Assembly (NCBI RefSeq): GCF_013407855.1
Contig: NZ_JACBZH010000001.1
Span: 1,116,001 to 1,180,000 of the forward strand
DNA: 64,000 nt
Reading direction: 5' to 3'
Source: Actinopolymorpha rutila
GTDB taxonomy: Bacteria; Actinomycetota; Actinomycetes; Propionibacteriales; Actinopolymorphaceae
Part shown: in pieces, positions 1 through 8,000 of the stretch
Layout: every line of letters starts with the position of its first letter
How positions within the stretch are numbered: position 1 is the first letter of the stretch
Program-made: the position numbers and the translations under genes
The notes under the pieces: model-generated
What the model saw: the letters and a program-made list of their open reading frames with translations, nothing else
What the model was told of the DNA's origin: nothing
Database searches by the model: none

Positions 1-1333
1 CCGCGACGATGACGCCGGCGATGGGCAACTGCAGCCGGTCGAGAACCTGCACCGCCCGCCGGGCGTGCGCGAGGCCGGTGGAGCCGGCCTGGACGACGAG
101 CACGGCAGCGTCACACTCGGCGCTCAGTGCCGACAACCCGGCACCGACCAGCACCGGCGGACCGTCGATGACAAGGAGGTCGCTGTGGTCGCGGGTCGTG
201 GCCAGGAACTCTCCGAAGGCGGCACTACGCAGCATGGCGCGACTCAGCTCCGGGTTGGCCTGGTCCGCGGAAACGATGCGCAGCGGACCCTGGGCCGACA
301 GGAGAAGGTTCGGCTTCGGCAGGAGTTGCTGGAGGGTGTACTCGCCGCCCCCCGGGAAATGGTCGCCCAGGCTCGGATGCTGGAAGTCGGCCTCGATCGC
401 GGTGACGCGGTAGTACTGCTCCGCGAGCGCGAGCGAGATGAGCGCACTGACGAAGGCCTTGCTGTCGTCCTGGTAGGCACTCGTGACCAGCAGCCGCCGG
501 TCCGGCGCGTCGGTTAGCGGGGCGAGGGCGGCCACAGCAGCTCGAACAGGCTGGGCGATCGGGCGGCGACGCCACGCTCCCAACGCTCCCTTGCGACCCA
601 CGCTCCGCCGTACCCGGGGCAGGGTTCCGAGGATGCCGACCTGCAGCTCGCGTTCGATCTGGTCGGTGAACCGGAGCGTGCCGTCCAGTCTCTTGCGTAC
701 GGAGCTGATCGCGATGCCGGCGATGAGCCCGAGCAACCCGCCCAGCAGGAGGTTCAGCAGCAGGTTCGGGGTGAGCGGTGTGGAAGGTGCAGAAGCCCGA
801 TCCAGTGGCGTCACGGAAATCTGCGCACGAGGTCCCAGCATGCCCGCGCTGGGGATCTGGGTGCGCAGGACCGTGACTGCGGAGTTCGCGATCGAGGCAG
901 CACGCTCCCCGCTGCTCGCCTTGGCGGTGAGGTTGATGATCTGGACGCCTGGTTCGGAACTCGCCTCGAGGTGACCGGCGACCGCTTTCGCGTCCAGGCC
1001 AGACTGCGCCGCGGTGAGGTGGGCGATCTTCGCCGACTCCACCAGTTTGCTAACGGTCGCCACCAGCGCCTGGGACAGCGCGGCGTCGTAGGTTCCCCCG
1101 GTCACCGGTGTCGCCGTGTCGGTACTCGTCGTGTCGGTACTCGTCGTGCTGGGACTGTCCGGGTTGAACGTGTAAGCGGCGACCATCATCGACGACCGCG
1201 CCCGATAGGTGGGCGTGATCTGCGTCGTGGCGGCGAACGCGGCTGCCACCCCGACGCAGGTCGTCGCGACGGCGATGGCCACGGGCGGCCCGACGATGCG
1301 GACGGCCGCGCGCAGGTTGAGGGGTGTGCTCAC
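1..1333 (-). CDS. Wzz/BY-kinase-like exopolysaccharide protein (3' end beyond window)
   Basis: The frame is open from a GTG at 1333 to the left edge, giving at least 444 residues. An N-terminal membrane segment (about residues 10-35), an extracytoplasmic region and a second membrane segment near residue 205 (NLLLNLLLGGLLGLIAG) form a Wzz chain-length domain. A cytoplasmic domain with the layout of a bacterial tyrosine kinase follows. Walker B is well kept (LLVIDGPPVLV), but the P-loop reads VTSAYQDDSKAF: the lysine remains while the PGEGK-type glycines are gone, and Walker A' is EAD rather than DAD. ATP binding may therefore be lost. The start overlaps the stop of the upstream glycosyltransferase by four bases (GTGA) and follows AGGAAGG. 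A 15-bp unit is duplicated in frame at 1116-1145. Family assignment is firm; kinase activity is doubtful. Confidence 0.8.
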   Translation of the reverse strand, partial: MSTPLNLRAAVRIVGPPVAIAVATTCVGVAAAFAATTQITPTYRARSSMMVAAYTFNPDSPSTTSTDTTSTDTATPVTGGTYDAALSQALVATVSKLVESAKIAHLTAAQSGLDAKAVAGHLEASSEPGVQIINLTAKASSGERAASIANSAVTVLRTQIPSAGMLGPRAQISVTPLDRASAPSTPLTPNLLLNLLLGGLLGLIAGIAISSVRKRLDGTLRFTDQIERELQVGILGTLPRVRRSVGRKGALGAWRRRPIAQPVRAAVAALAPLTDAPDRRLLVTSAYQDDSKAFVSALISLALAEQYYRVTAIEADFQHPSLGDHFPGGGEYTLQQLLPKPNLLLSAQGPLRIVSADQANPELSRAMLRSAAFGEFLATTRDHSDLLVIDGPPVLVGAGLSALSAECDAAVLVVQAGSTGLAHARRAVQVLDRLQLPIAGVIVA

Positions 1334-2571
1334 TTCGGTAGTCCTTCCTCTTCTGGGTCGACCACGGTGGGCCTGCCCGCCGTGCCGGGCGCCGGAGCTC
1401 CCCGGTCGGCCGTGTCCACCGGCCTTCGACCGGTGTCAACCAGTGCTTGCCACAGCTCGTACAAGCTGTCCGCGACCCGCGACCAGTCGAAGCGCCGGGC
1501 GCGCTCCATGCCGGCGACGCGCAGACGTTCCGCCAGGTCCTGGTCGTCGCGGACCTGTCGCAACCTGGTGACGAGGGCGTCCACATCGCCGGCCGGGTGA
1601 ATGAGGCCTGCGGTGCCGATCGCGTGTGGGATCTCCCCGGCGTCGCTGCCCACGACCGGCACTCCGCACGCCATTGCCTCGACCAGTACCCGGCTGAACT
1701 GCTCCCGAAGCGGGATGGTGATCCACGGCGCGACGTTGCGCTGGAAGACCTCCAGCGAAGGCAGGGCGAGGACATCCATCCTGGTGAGCAACGCCGGGAG
1801 GGCGTGGTGGCTCACCCACGGATGGAGTTCGATCCGATCCCTGCGGCGCTGGCTCTCCCGGACAACCTCCCCCGACAGGGGCCCGGTGCCGACCAGGAGA
1901 AGGTCGCAGTTCAGGTGGCGCACCGCGGTGAGCAGGTCGGTGATCCCCTTGTGGGGTTCGAGTCTGCCCACGAAACCGACGGTGAACGGGGCCCCTGGAG
2001 TGGGGGGTGAGCTCGGTCCGGGGTGGAACAGCGACGTGTCGACCCCCAGCGGGACGATCCGGCTCGCACCCCGGTAGCCCTTGGCGCGCAGAACCTGCTC
2101 CGCGGCCGGGGTTGTCGGCAGAGCACAGTCGACCGCACGGTAGGCCCGGCGTTCCAGTTGGGGAAACGAGAACGGAAAGCGGGTCACGACGTTCTGCGCG
2201 GCGTACAGCGTGACTGGAACGTCCGGCCACCGGTGCCGACGCATTCGGAGCACCTGCGAGGTGGACAGGTATCCCGCCTCTCCGATGATGTGCACGACGT
2301 CCGGATGCACGTCGGCGAGGGCGCGACCGGTGCCCCGACCGAACACCACCGACGCCATGCGTCCGGTGGAACCCTTCGACAGCGCGGAGTTCGCGAGGTG
2401 GAAGCTGATCCGCGGATGGCCGCGGTCGAGTCGGTCCATCTCTTCGACGGTCAGCCTGGAGACGTTCGCGGCGAGCACGGTGAGCCGCACGTCAGGGCGC
2501 TTCGCCAGCATCCTGAACAGGTCGACCCAGTGCTCGGTCCGCTCACCGACCGCCGTGATGAGTACGTGCAT
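1330..2571 (-). CDS. GT4-family glycosyltransferase of exopolysaccharide cluster
   Basis: This 413-residue GT-B glycosyltransferase of the GT4 type should move a sugar from a nucleotide-sugar donor to a growing polysaccharide at the cytoplasmic membrane face. Visible motifs are the start of the donor domain (TVGFVGRLEPHKG, around residue 200) and the E-x7-E region EQFSRVLVEAMACGVPVVGS near residue 295, which contacts the donor. The N-terminal half is the acceptor domain. It overlaps the downstream chain-length/kinase-like gene by four bases, so the two are translationally coupled. Donor and acceptor sugars cannot be read from the sequence. Confidence 0.9.
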   Translation of the reverse strand: MHVLITAVGERTEHWVDLFRMLAKRPDVRLTVLAANVSRLTVEEMDRLDRGHPRISFHLANSALSKGSTGRMASVVFGRGTGRALADVHPDVVHIIGEAGYLSTSQVLRMRRHRWPDVPVTLYAAQNVVTRFPFSFPQLERRAYRAVDCALPTTPAAEQVLRAKGYRGASRIVPLGVDTSLFHPGPSSPPTPGAPFTVGFVGRLEPHKGITDLLTAVRHLNCDLLLVGTGPLSGEVVRESQRRRDRIELHPWVSHHALPALLTRMDVLALPSLEVFQRNVAPWITIPLREQFSRVLVEAMACGVPVVGSDAGEIPHAIGTAGLIHPAGDVDALVTRLRQVRDDQDLAERLRVAGMERARRFDWSRVADSLYELWQALVDTGRRPVDTADRGAPAPGTAGRPTVVDPEEEGLPK

Positions 2572-2905
2572 GACGCTCCCTCGTCATCCCTGCTCGCCCG
2601 TCTGGGGCGATGTGCGCCACTTCGCCCCAGGCGCGTGCGCGAGCCTGGGCCGAGATCGAATGTCGCGGTGACCGGACGACCGCCAGTCCGACGCCGAGCA
2701 GGCTCCCGCGCACTGCCGTACGTGCACCGGACACCCAGTCGACGCACCGGGGTTCCACCCACACGCCGAAGGCCCGCTCGCCGAGGTGGGCGTGGACCAC
2801 CGGCAGCGTGAGGAGACCGGACAGGTAGCTCGCGAGCCGGGCGGTCAGCAGGCTTGCGCTGTTGCGTGCGACTCGGGTCGAGACCGCCAGTGTCTCGTCA
2901 GCCAC
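2543..2905 (-). pseudogene. Truncated polysaccharide flippase (Wzx-like) fragment
   Basis: From a GTG at 2905 the first 50 or so residues look like the start of an oligosaccharide flippase (RNSASLLTARLASYLSGL, then LGERAFGVWV, a typical first-helix pattern). After that the similarity stops and the frame runs through arginine-rich sequence to a stop inside the start of the glycosyltransferase gene. A full flippase needs about 400-500 residues and 12 or more helices, and no other frame restores them. I read this as a deletion remnant. An open frame of about 104 codons (2898-3212) ends by overlapping its start and may be another remnant of the same operon. Confidence 0.35.
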
Positions 2906-3360
2906 GCGGGAAACCTCGAACCAGTTCGCGGGCCGTCGGGACGAGGAACTCGAGGTCCAGCGCGGGCTCGGTGCCGGCGTCGTCGAGGATCACCGCCGGT
3001 GGTCGCCGGGATCGTCGCGGAGCGACGGGCCGCAGCGGGGTGTGCCGTGCACCCGGTGGGTGATCACCGCCGATCGCGGAGTCGACGAGGGCGACCCGCT
3101 CGGGTGTCGGCTGTTCGGCGACATGACCGGCGGTTAGTTCTTCGGCAACATCGGGTTCTGGTCCACGCAATTCCGGCATGCGCCCCGCCCGCATCCTGTT
3201 CCCCCGATCCAAATGCCGAAATTGCGCATTCGGTGGTGGATGTTATCCACGTCGCCCGCGGGCCATGCGATCGTTTCCGAACTTACGGATTTGTCATACG
3301 ACAGAGAGATTCCGGAGATTCCGGAGAATCGTACGGTGGCGACACAAAATGAGAATTCTG
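2906..3360. other. Gene-poor segment between trehalose synthase and EPS cluster
   Basis: No convincing gene is seen. An open frame of 104 codons on the minus strand (2898-3212) has no recognisable domain. The part from about 3200 is visibly less GC-rich than its surroundings. It holds a head-to-tail duplication of ATTCCGGAG at 3309-3326. It is the likely promoter region for the minus-strand exopolysaccharide genes, though no clear -10/-35 pair could be chosen. Confidence 0.4.
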
Positions 3361-4824
3361 TTATCGGTCGGCGGTGGCTGCGAGAGCTTTGAGTTGCTCG
3401 GTGAGCCAGTCGCGCGGCGGGCACCTGCCGGCCGCCTCCGCCAGCACCGCCGACCGCGCGCGGCGTTCCTCACCGCGAAGCGACAGCGCGGCGTGCATCG
3501 CCTCGGCGGTCTCCTCGATGTCGAACGGATTGATCAGGAACGCCGCGTCGCCGAGGTCGACCGCCGCGCCTGCCTCCCGTGACAACACCAGCGCACAGCC
3601 GTTGTCGGAGACGATCGGGATCTCCTTGGCGACGAGGTTCATGCCGTCACGGATCGGGTTCACCACCGCGACGTGGGCCATGCGGTACGCCGCCAGCGAG
3701 CGCGCGTAGTCGTCGTCGACGGCGAGCACGAGCGGGTCCCAGTCGGGGCTGCCGAACTCGTCCACGATCTCCTTGGCGACGCGCTGCACCGAGGCGGAGT
3801 ACTCGCGGTACTCCGGAATGTCGTGCCGGCTCGGATAGGCCAGCGCCGCGTGGACGACCCGGCCCTGCCACTCCGGGCGGCGGCGCAGCAGTTCGCGGTA
3901 CGCCAGCAGCCCCCGCACGATGTTCTTGCTCAGCTCGGCCCGGTCGACCCGGACCACCAGGAGCTGGTCGCCGACCTGGGCGCGCAGCCCCGCCATCCGG
4001 GCCCAGACGTCGGGCGCGTTGGCCCGGGCGCGCATGGCGCCGGCGTCCACGCCGAGCGGATGTACTCCCACGACGGTGCGGCGGCCGGCGTACTCCACGG
4101 TGTTGTGGGCCCAGTCGACCCGCGCGTCGAGTACGGACTCACAGCACGCCAGGAACGCTCGCGCCCACCGGTCGGTGAGGAACCCGGCGTGGTCCGCGGC
4201 GAGCAGCCCTTCCAGCAGGGCGACGGCCACGTCGTCGGGCAGCAGCCGGAAGTAGTCCGGCGGCGCCCACGGGGTGTGGGAGAAGTGCCCGACGGCGAGG
4301 TCGGGCCGGCGGGTGCGCAGCAGTTGCGGCGCCAGGGTGAGGTGGTAGTCCTGGATCAGCACCCGCCCGCCCGGCGCGGCCCCCTCGGCGAGGGCCTGTG
4401 CGAACGCCGTGTTGTAGTCGACGTAGGACGCCCACTCCCGTCGGAACCTCCGGTCGAAGAGGGGAGTGTTGGCGGTGTCGAAGAGCAGGTGGTGCAGAAA
4501 CCACAGCGTGGAGTTGGCGATGCCGTTGTACGCGCGGGTGAAGGTGAGCGGTTCGATGTCGAGCAGCCGGACCGGAATCGTCCCGGTGTCGTAGCCCGCG
4601 GCGTCCAGCCTGCCGGACGGTGCCGACCTGGCCGCCAGCCGGTCGGCGTCGGACAGTGCGGCCGCGACCCACAGCGCGTCCTCCTGCGGTGGGATCGCCG
4701 CGAGCGCCGACGACAGCCCGCCGGAGCCTCCGACGCAGTGGAGCCTGCCGGCGTCGTCCTGCCGGAACGACACCGGCCCCCGGTTGGAGGCGAGCAGCAC
4801 GCTCTTGTTCGGTTCGCTCGCCAT
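3361..4824 (-). CDS. otsA: Trehalose-6-phosphate synthase-type glycosyltransferase (GT20)
   Basis: This 487-residue GT20 enzyme would join glucose from a nucleotide donor to a sugar phosphate, classically glucose-6-phosphate to give trehalose-6-phosphate. Signature stretches are LLASNRGPVSF at the N-terminus, GGSGGL in the donor loop, VLIQDYHLTLAPQLLR mid-protein, a donor-binding VDRAELSKN segment, and NPIRDGMNLVAKE near residue 385. The ATG at 4824 begins MASEPNKSVLLASNRG, the expected family start; the frame stays open upstream but that part is not coding-like. No trehalose phosphatase (otsB) lies within the window. Actinobacterial GT20 paralogues include glucosylglycerol-phosphate and pseudo-disaccharide synthases, so the acceptor is not certain. 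Confidence 0.82.
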   Translation of the reverse strand: MASEPNKSVLLASNRGPVSFRQDDAGRLHCVGGSGGLSSALAAIPPQEDALWVAAALSDADRLAARSAPSGRLDAAGYDTGTIPVRLLDIEPLTFTRAYNGIANSTLWFLHHLLFDTANTPLFDRRFRREWASYVDYNTAFAQALAEGAAPGGRVLIQDYHLTLAPQLLRTRRPDLAVGHFSHTPWAPPDYFRLLPDDVAVALLEGLLAADHAGFLTDRWARAFLACCESVLDARVDWAHNTVEYAGRRTVVGVHPLGVDAGAMRARANAPDVWARMAGLRAQVGDQLLVVRVDRAELSKNIVRGLLAYRELLRRRPEWQGRVVHAALAYPSRHDIPEYREYSASVQRVAKEIVDEFGSPDWDPLVLAVDDDYARSLAAYRMAHVAVVNPIRDGMNLVAKEIPIVSDNGCALVLSREAGAAVDLGDAAFLINPFDIEETAEAMHAALSLRGEERRARSAVLAEAAGRCPPRDWLTEQLKALAATADR

Positions 4825-5037
4825 GGCGACAGAGCCTAGGCCCTGGGCCCTGGTCGATCCGTCGTTCAGGCCAGCCGGGAGCGGTGAGCGTGCCGACGGA
4901 AGACGGGCTGGTGACGGTTGGTCGCGTTCTGGGCGAGATGTGTCCCGGCGGCTGGTTACAAAGCTGTGCGCGGGCGGGTCGGCGGTGCGACACCCGGGCA
5001 CATCTGCAGCGTGGCATCGCGAAGTGGGCCCACGAGT

Positions 5038-5682
5038 GTGGCCGCCCGTGGGCTTTCGGTCGTACGCAGGGTCGTACGCAGGTTCGTACACAGTCGGCCG
5101 GTCGGACGAAGGCGGTCTGTCGTACGGGCGCGGTATCTGCTGGCGTTGGTCCTGCTGCTCCCGCTCGCGGCGGTGACGGACGCGGTCGCGAGCGGTCACC
5201 CCGGTGAGCCGGAGATGCGCCAGGGGAGGACGGTCCCCTTCGGCCGAACGGCTGAGTACGCGGGTGCTGCCTGGCGGCTGGTGACGTTCGCCCCGAGCGC
5301 GCCGCGGCACCACCTCCGGGTGCGCACCGGCTGGACCGCCGTGTACGTCGCGCTGACGGTCACTCCGCGAGACGACACCGCCGGCCGCCGGATCCAGACA
5401 TGTGCGTTCTCCGTCGCCGACGGCCGGGGCAACACCTGGTACCCCACCGGGGTGCTCGTCACCGACATCCGGCGGCAGGTCGAGGACTCGGCGACGGGCT
5501 GCTTCCGGCACACCGGACGGTTTCTGCGGCAGCCGATCCTCGGCGGGCAGGCCCAGAACGTCGTCACCGCGTTCCTCGTACCCAAGGCCTCGGTCCGCGA
5601 CCTCGCCCTCCGGGTGCTGGTGCCCGACGCCGCGCCGGCCTACCTGCGGCTCCTACCCGGTACGGATGTAAAGCGCGCTTGA
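5038..5682 (+). CDS. Exported protein of unknown function
   Basis: This is a predicted secreted or membrane-tethered protein of 214 residues. An arginine-rich N-region is followed by a hydrophobic core (ARYLLALVLLLPLAAVTD) as in a signal peptide. The mature part is beta-rich (VYVALTVTPRDDTAGRR, FSVADGRGNTWYPTG, FLVPKASVRDLALRVLVPD), reminiscent of DUF4352-type immunoglobulin-like domains, but I do not assign it firmly. The GTG at 5038 is the closest plausible start ahead of the signal sequence; its ribosome site is weak and the frame is open from 4918. The stop lies inside the first operator-like palindrome of the following XRE gene. Confidence 0.55.
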   Translation: MAARGLSVVRRVVRRFVHSRPVGRRRSVVRARYLLALVLLLPLAAVTDAVASGHPGEPEMRQGRTVPFGRTAEYAGAAWRLVTFAPSAPRHHLRVRTGWTAVYVALTVTPRDDTAGRRIQTCAFSVADGRGNTWYPTGVLVTDIRRQVEDSATGCFRHTGRFLRQPILGGQAQNVVTAFLVPKASVRDLALRVLVPDAAPAYLRLLPGTDVKRA

Positions 5683-5713
5683 CACCACCCGGGCATGTAA
5701 AGCACCCTTGACA
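5667..5713 (+). promoter_or_regulatory. Two tandem operator-like palindromes before XRE gene
   Basis: TGTAAAGCGCGCTTGACA (5667-5684) and TGTAAAGCACCCTTGACA (5696-5713) share TGTAAAG and CTTGACA arms as near-perfect inverted repeats, 29 bp centre to centre, so almost three helical turns apart. The second ends two bases before the GTG of the XRE gene. This fits autoregulation by that XRE protein; the binding protein is inferred. Confidence 0.55.
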
Positions 5714-5715
5714 TC

Positions 5716-5910
5716 GTGCGCAACGACGTACGGGAGCTCCGCCTCGAGAACGGGCTGTCCCAGGCCGAACTCGGCGGGGTGCTCGGCGTCTCCCGGCAGA
5801 CGGTCAACGCGATCGAGACCGGGCGATACAGCCCGTCGCTCGCCCTGGCCATCCAACTCGCCCGCTACTTCGGGCGGCCCGTGGAGGAGGTCTTCCATGT
5901 CGACACCTGA
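5716..5910 (+). CDS. Small XRE-family regulator (YozG-like)
   Basis: The 64-residue protein is almost entirely a Cro/C1 helix-turn-helix: SQAELGGVLGVSRQTVNAIE is the HTH core, followed by GRYSPSLALAIQLARYF. Small regulators of this kind are typically paired with a membrane protein that they co-regulate. The start is GTG at 5716, directly after an operator-like palindrome, leaving no room for a Shine-Dalgarno site, so translation may be leaderless. The next gene starts inside its 3' end (14-base overlap), which points to one transcript. Confidence 0.85.
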   Translation: MRNDVRELRLENGLSQAELGGVLGVSRQTVNAIETGRYSPSLALAIQLARYFGRPVEEVFHVDT

Positions 5911-6343
5911 GAGCGGTCCGGAGCGCTCGGTGAGCAGGTCGGGCGGCCGCACTCGCGGCGCCGGCCGGCGCGTCTCCATGCCGGCGGTGGTGCTCGTTGT
6001 CGTCATCGGCGTCGTGATGGGCGTGGTGTCGTTCGTCCAGGGCGAGATCCTCGCGGGTGTGCTGGTGATCCTGCTCATGACGGGCGTGGCGGCGTTCCTG
6101 CTGGTCGGCTCGAGGTTCAGCGACACCGTGGCACTGCTCGGCGACGACCACCACGAGGAGAGGAACGTCGAGATCCACCGGCGGTCCGCGCTGATCACGC
6201 TGAACCTCGTCGCCGCGTTCGTCGTGGGTGCCGCAGTGGTCGACTTCGCCCGGGGCGGCGCGGGAACACCCTGGGTCTACATCGCCGCGCTGATCGGTGG
6301 GACGTACGTCGTCTGCCTGCTCGTCCTCAACCGGCGCGGGTGA
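5897..6343 (+). CDS. DUF2178-like integral membrane protein, partner of XRE regulator
   Basis: This 148-residue protein has four predicted membrane helices in two hairpins: VVLVVVIGVVMGVVSFV, ILAGVLVILLMTGVAAFLLV, then ALITLNLVAAFVVGAAVVDF and WVYIAALIGGTYVVCLLVL. A charged loop (DDHHEERNVEIHRR) lies between the pairs. This resembles DUF2178 membrane proteins, which often follow a small XRE regulator. The ATG at 5897 follows GGAGGAGG at 5883-5890, which lies inside the upstream gene. Its biochemical role is unknown. Confidence 0.72.
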   Translation: MSTPESGPERSVSRSGGRTRGAGRRVSMPAVVLVVVIGVVMGVVSFVQGEILAGVLVILLMTGVAAFLLVGSRFSDTVALLGDDHHEERNVEIHRRSALITLNLVAAFVVGAAVVDFARGGAGTPWVYIAALIGGTYVVCLLVLNRRG

Positions 6344-6444
6344 CCTTTCCAGCACACCGAACCTCCGCGGGTGGCGCCCGCAGGCCGCCCCGCGTCCGCA
6401 CTCACCCCACTCACGTACTCACCTACGCACCGAGGGGACACATC

Positions 6445-7653
6445 ATGCTGCCCGGATTCTGGGCCCGACGGCTCGTCGTACTCGTCCTCGGAACGGCCAC
6501 GCTCGGCTTCCTGGCCGCTTCGCCGCCCTCGCAGGCGGCACCGGCCACCGCCACGACCACCTCGACCGGAACCGCGGACCGGCTGCGGCAGCTCGCCGAC
6601 TACGTGGTGGACGCCGGTGCGCCCGGCGTGGTGGTCGCCCGCCGCGACGGCGACCACGTCACCCGGGTGGCCCGCGGGGTCGCGGACCTCCGCACCGGCC
6701 GCGCCGCCGGGCCCGGCGACCGCTACCGCGTCGGCAGCAACACCAAGACGATGACCGCGGTGGTCGTCCTGCAACTGGTCGCCGAGGGCCGGCTCGGCCT
6801 GGACGACAAGGTGGTGCGCTACCTGCCCGGCCTCGGCCTGGACCCGCGGATGACCGTCCGGCACGTGCTCCAGCAGACCAGCGGGCTGCACACCGACACG
6901 ATGGTCCTCACCCCGCCGCGCACCGTCGAGTCCGTGCGCTTCGAGTACTTCACTCCCCGGCAGCTGGTCCGGCTCGCCCTCACCAATCCCAAGCCGCGGC
7001 CGGTGCCCGGCACGCACTGGGAGTACTCCAACACCAACTACGTCATCGCCGGCATGCTGATCGAGCAGGTCACCCACCACCCGGCGCAGGTGGAGCTCGC
7101 GCGGCGGATCTTCCGTCCGCTCGGCCTGCACGACACCTACTTCCCGGTGGCCAGCCCGTTCGTCCGCGGCCGGCATCTGCACGGCTACCTGTCCGCGGGG
7201 GACGGCACGCCGCCGGTCGACATCACGACCTACGGCATGAGCTGGCTGCGCACCGCCGGTGCGGTGGTGTCCACGACCCGGGACGAGCTGACGTTCCTGC
7301 ACGCGTTGTTCACCGGCCGGCTGCTGCCCAAGGCGCAGCTCGCGCAGATGACGGACACCGGGGAGTTCGGCTACGGCCTGGGGCTGTTCCCGCTGCGGCT
7401 GCCCTGCGTGCCCGGTGGGGTCGTCTGGGGCCACGACGGCGCGGTTTTCGGATACCAGAGCGGAGTCTTCAGTACGCCGGACGGATCCCGGCAGGCCGCT
7501 CTGGGTGCCAGCACCTGGCTGTTCACCGACGACGGCGAACTCGACCCGCTGCCCGTCCAGGCGGCCGCCGCGGCACTGTGCGACGGTTCGCCGAACCCGG
7601 CCGAGGTGGCACCGCCCCGGCGGGCCGCAGCAGGGGTCACGCCGGCCCGATGA
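6445..7653 (+). CDS. Secreted serine hydrolase (class C beta-lactamase / DD-peptidase fold)
   Basis: The precursor has 402 residues and a signal peptide (RRLVVLVLGTATLGFLAA, cleavage probably near SQAAPA). The catalytic serine-lysine motif is GSNTKTM (SxxK), the Tyr-x-Asn motif is YSNTNY, and the third box is GHDGAVFG near the C-terminus. This set defines the serine beta-lactamase / D-alanyl-D-alanine carboxypeptidase superfamily. It probably acts outside the cell on peptidoglycan stems, D-peptides or esters; resistance cannot be claimed. The ATG at 6445 follows GAGGGGA. The frame is open upstream, but the signal peptide starts here. Confidence 0.88.
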   Translation: MLPGFWARRLVVLVLGTATLGFLAASPPSQAAPATATTTSTGTADRLRQLADYVVDAGAPGVVVARRDGDHVTRVARGVADLRTGRAAGPGDRYRVGSNTKTMTAVVVLQLVAEGRLGLDDKVVRYLPGLGLDPRMTVRHVLQQTSGLHTDTMVLTPPRTVESVRFEYFTPRQLVRLALTNPKPRPVPGTHWEYSNTNYVIAGMLIEQVTHHPAQVELARRIFRPLGLHDTYFPVASPFVRGRHLHGYLSAGDGTPPVDITTYGMSWLRTAGAVVSTTRDELTFLHALFTGRLLPKAQLAQMTDTGEFGYGLGLFPLRLPCVPGGVVWGHDGAVFGYQSGVFSTPDGSRQAALGASTWLFTDDGELDPLPVQAAAAALCDGSPNPAEVAPPRRAAAGVTPAR

Positions 7654-7815
7654 GTCCGGGTTGTCCTCCATTCGGACGGCTCGTCTCGCATTCTGAACGC
7701 TGCCGACGTTCGCCCGGACCTACCCGTTAGGCTCGCCCGCAGGCGGTGACGCGACCGACGTCGCCGCCTGCCCCGGACGGGGCGCACAACCGAACTGCCA
7801 TAACTGAACAAGGAA

Positions 7816-7985
7816 CTCATCCAGAGGGGCAGAGGGACCGGCCCGACGAAGCCCCGGCAACCGGCCGACCGCCGACGAGTGTGTCTCGCGTTCTTGCAGG
7901 CCCCACGGCGGCCACGGTGCCAACTCCGGCCCACGACTCCACGTTCGGGAAGACCTCCCGAACGGGCGTACGCGGGAAAGATGAG
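7816..7985 (+). promoter_or_regulatory. SAM-I (S-box) riboswitch
   Basis: The P1 helix closes exactly: CTCATC at 7816-7821 pairs with GATGAG at 7980-7985. The core carries the S-box landmarks AGAGGGGCAGAGGGA, GAAGCCCCGGCAACC, GGTGCCAACTCC and a terminal GGGAAAGATGAG; a nine-base-pair stem-loop around 7953-7975 fits P4. S-box RNAs bind S-adenosylmethionine and usually lower expression. No terminator follows. The Shine-Dalgarno run AGGAGGAGAGG begins inside the 3' strand of P1, so control is probably translational. It lies directly ahead of the threonine-synthase-like gene. Confidence 0.88.
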
Positions 7986-8000
7986 GAGGAGAGGCCTCGC

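Noticed and set aside
6445..7653. Labelling the serine hydrolase as an antibiotic-resistance beta-lactamase
   Set aside because: The motifs fit the whole superfamily, including peptidases and esterases, and nothing around it points to resistance.
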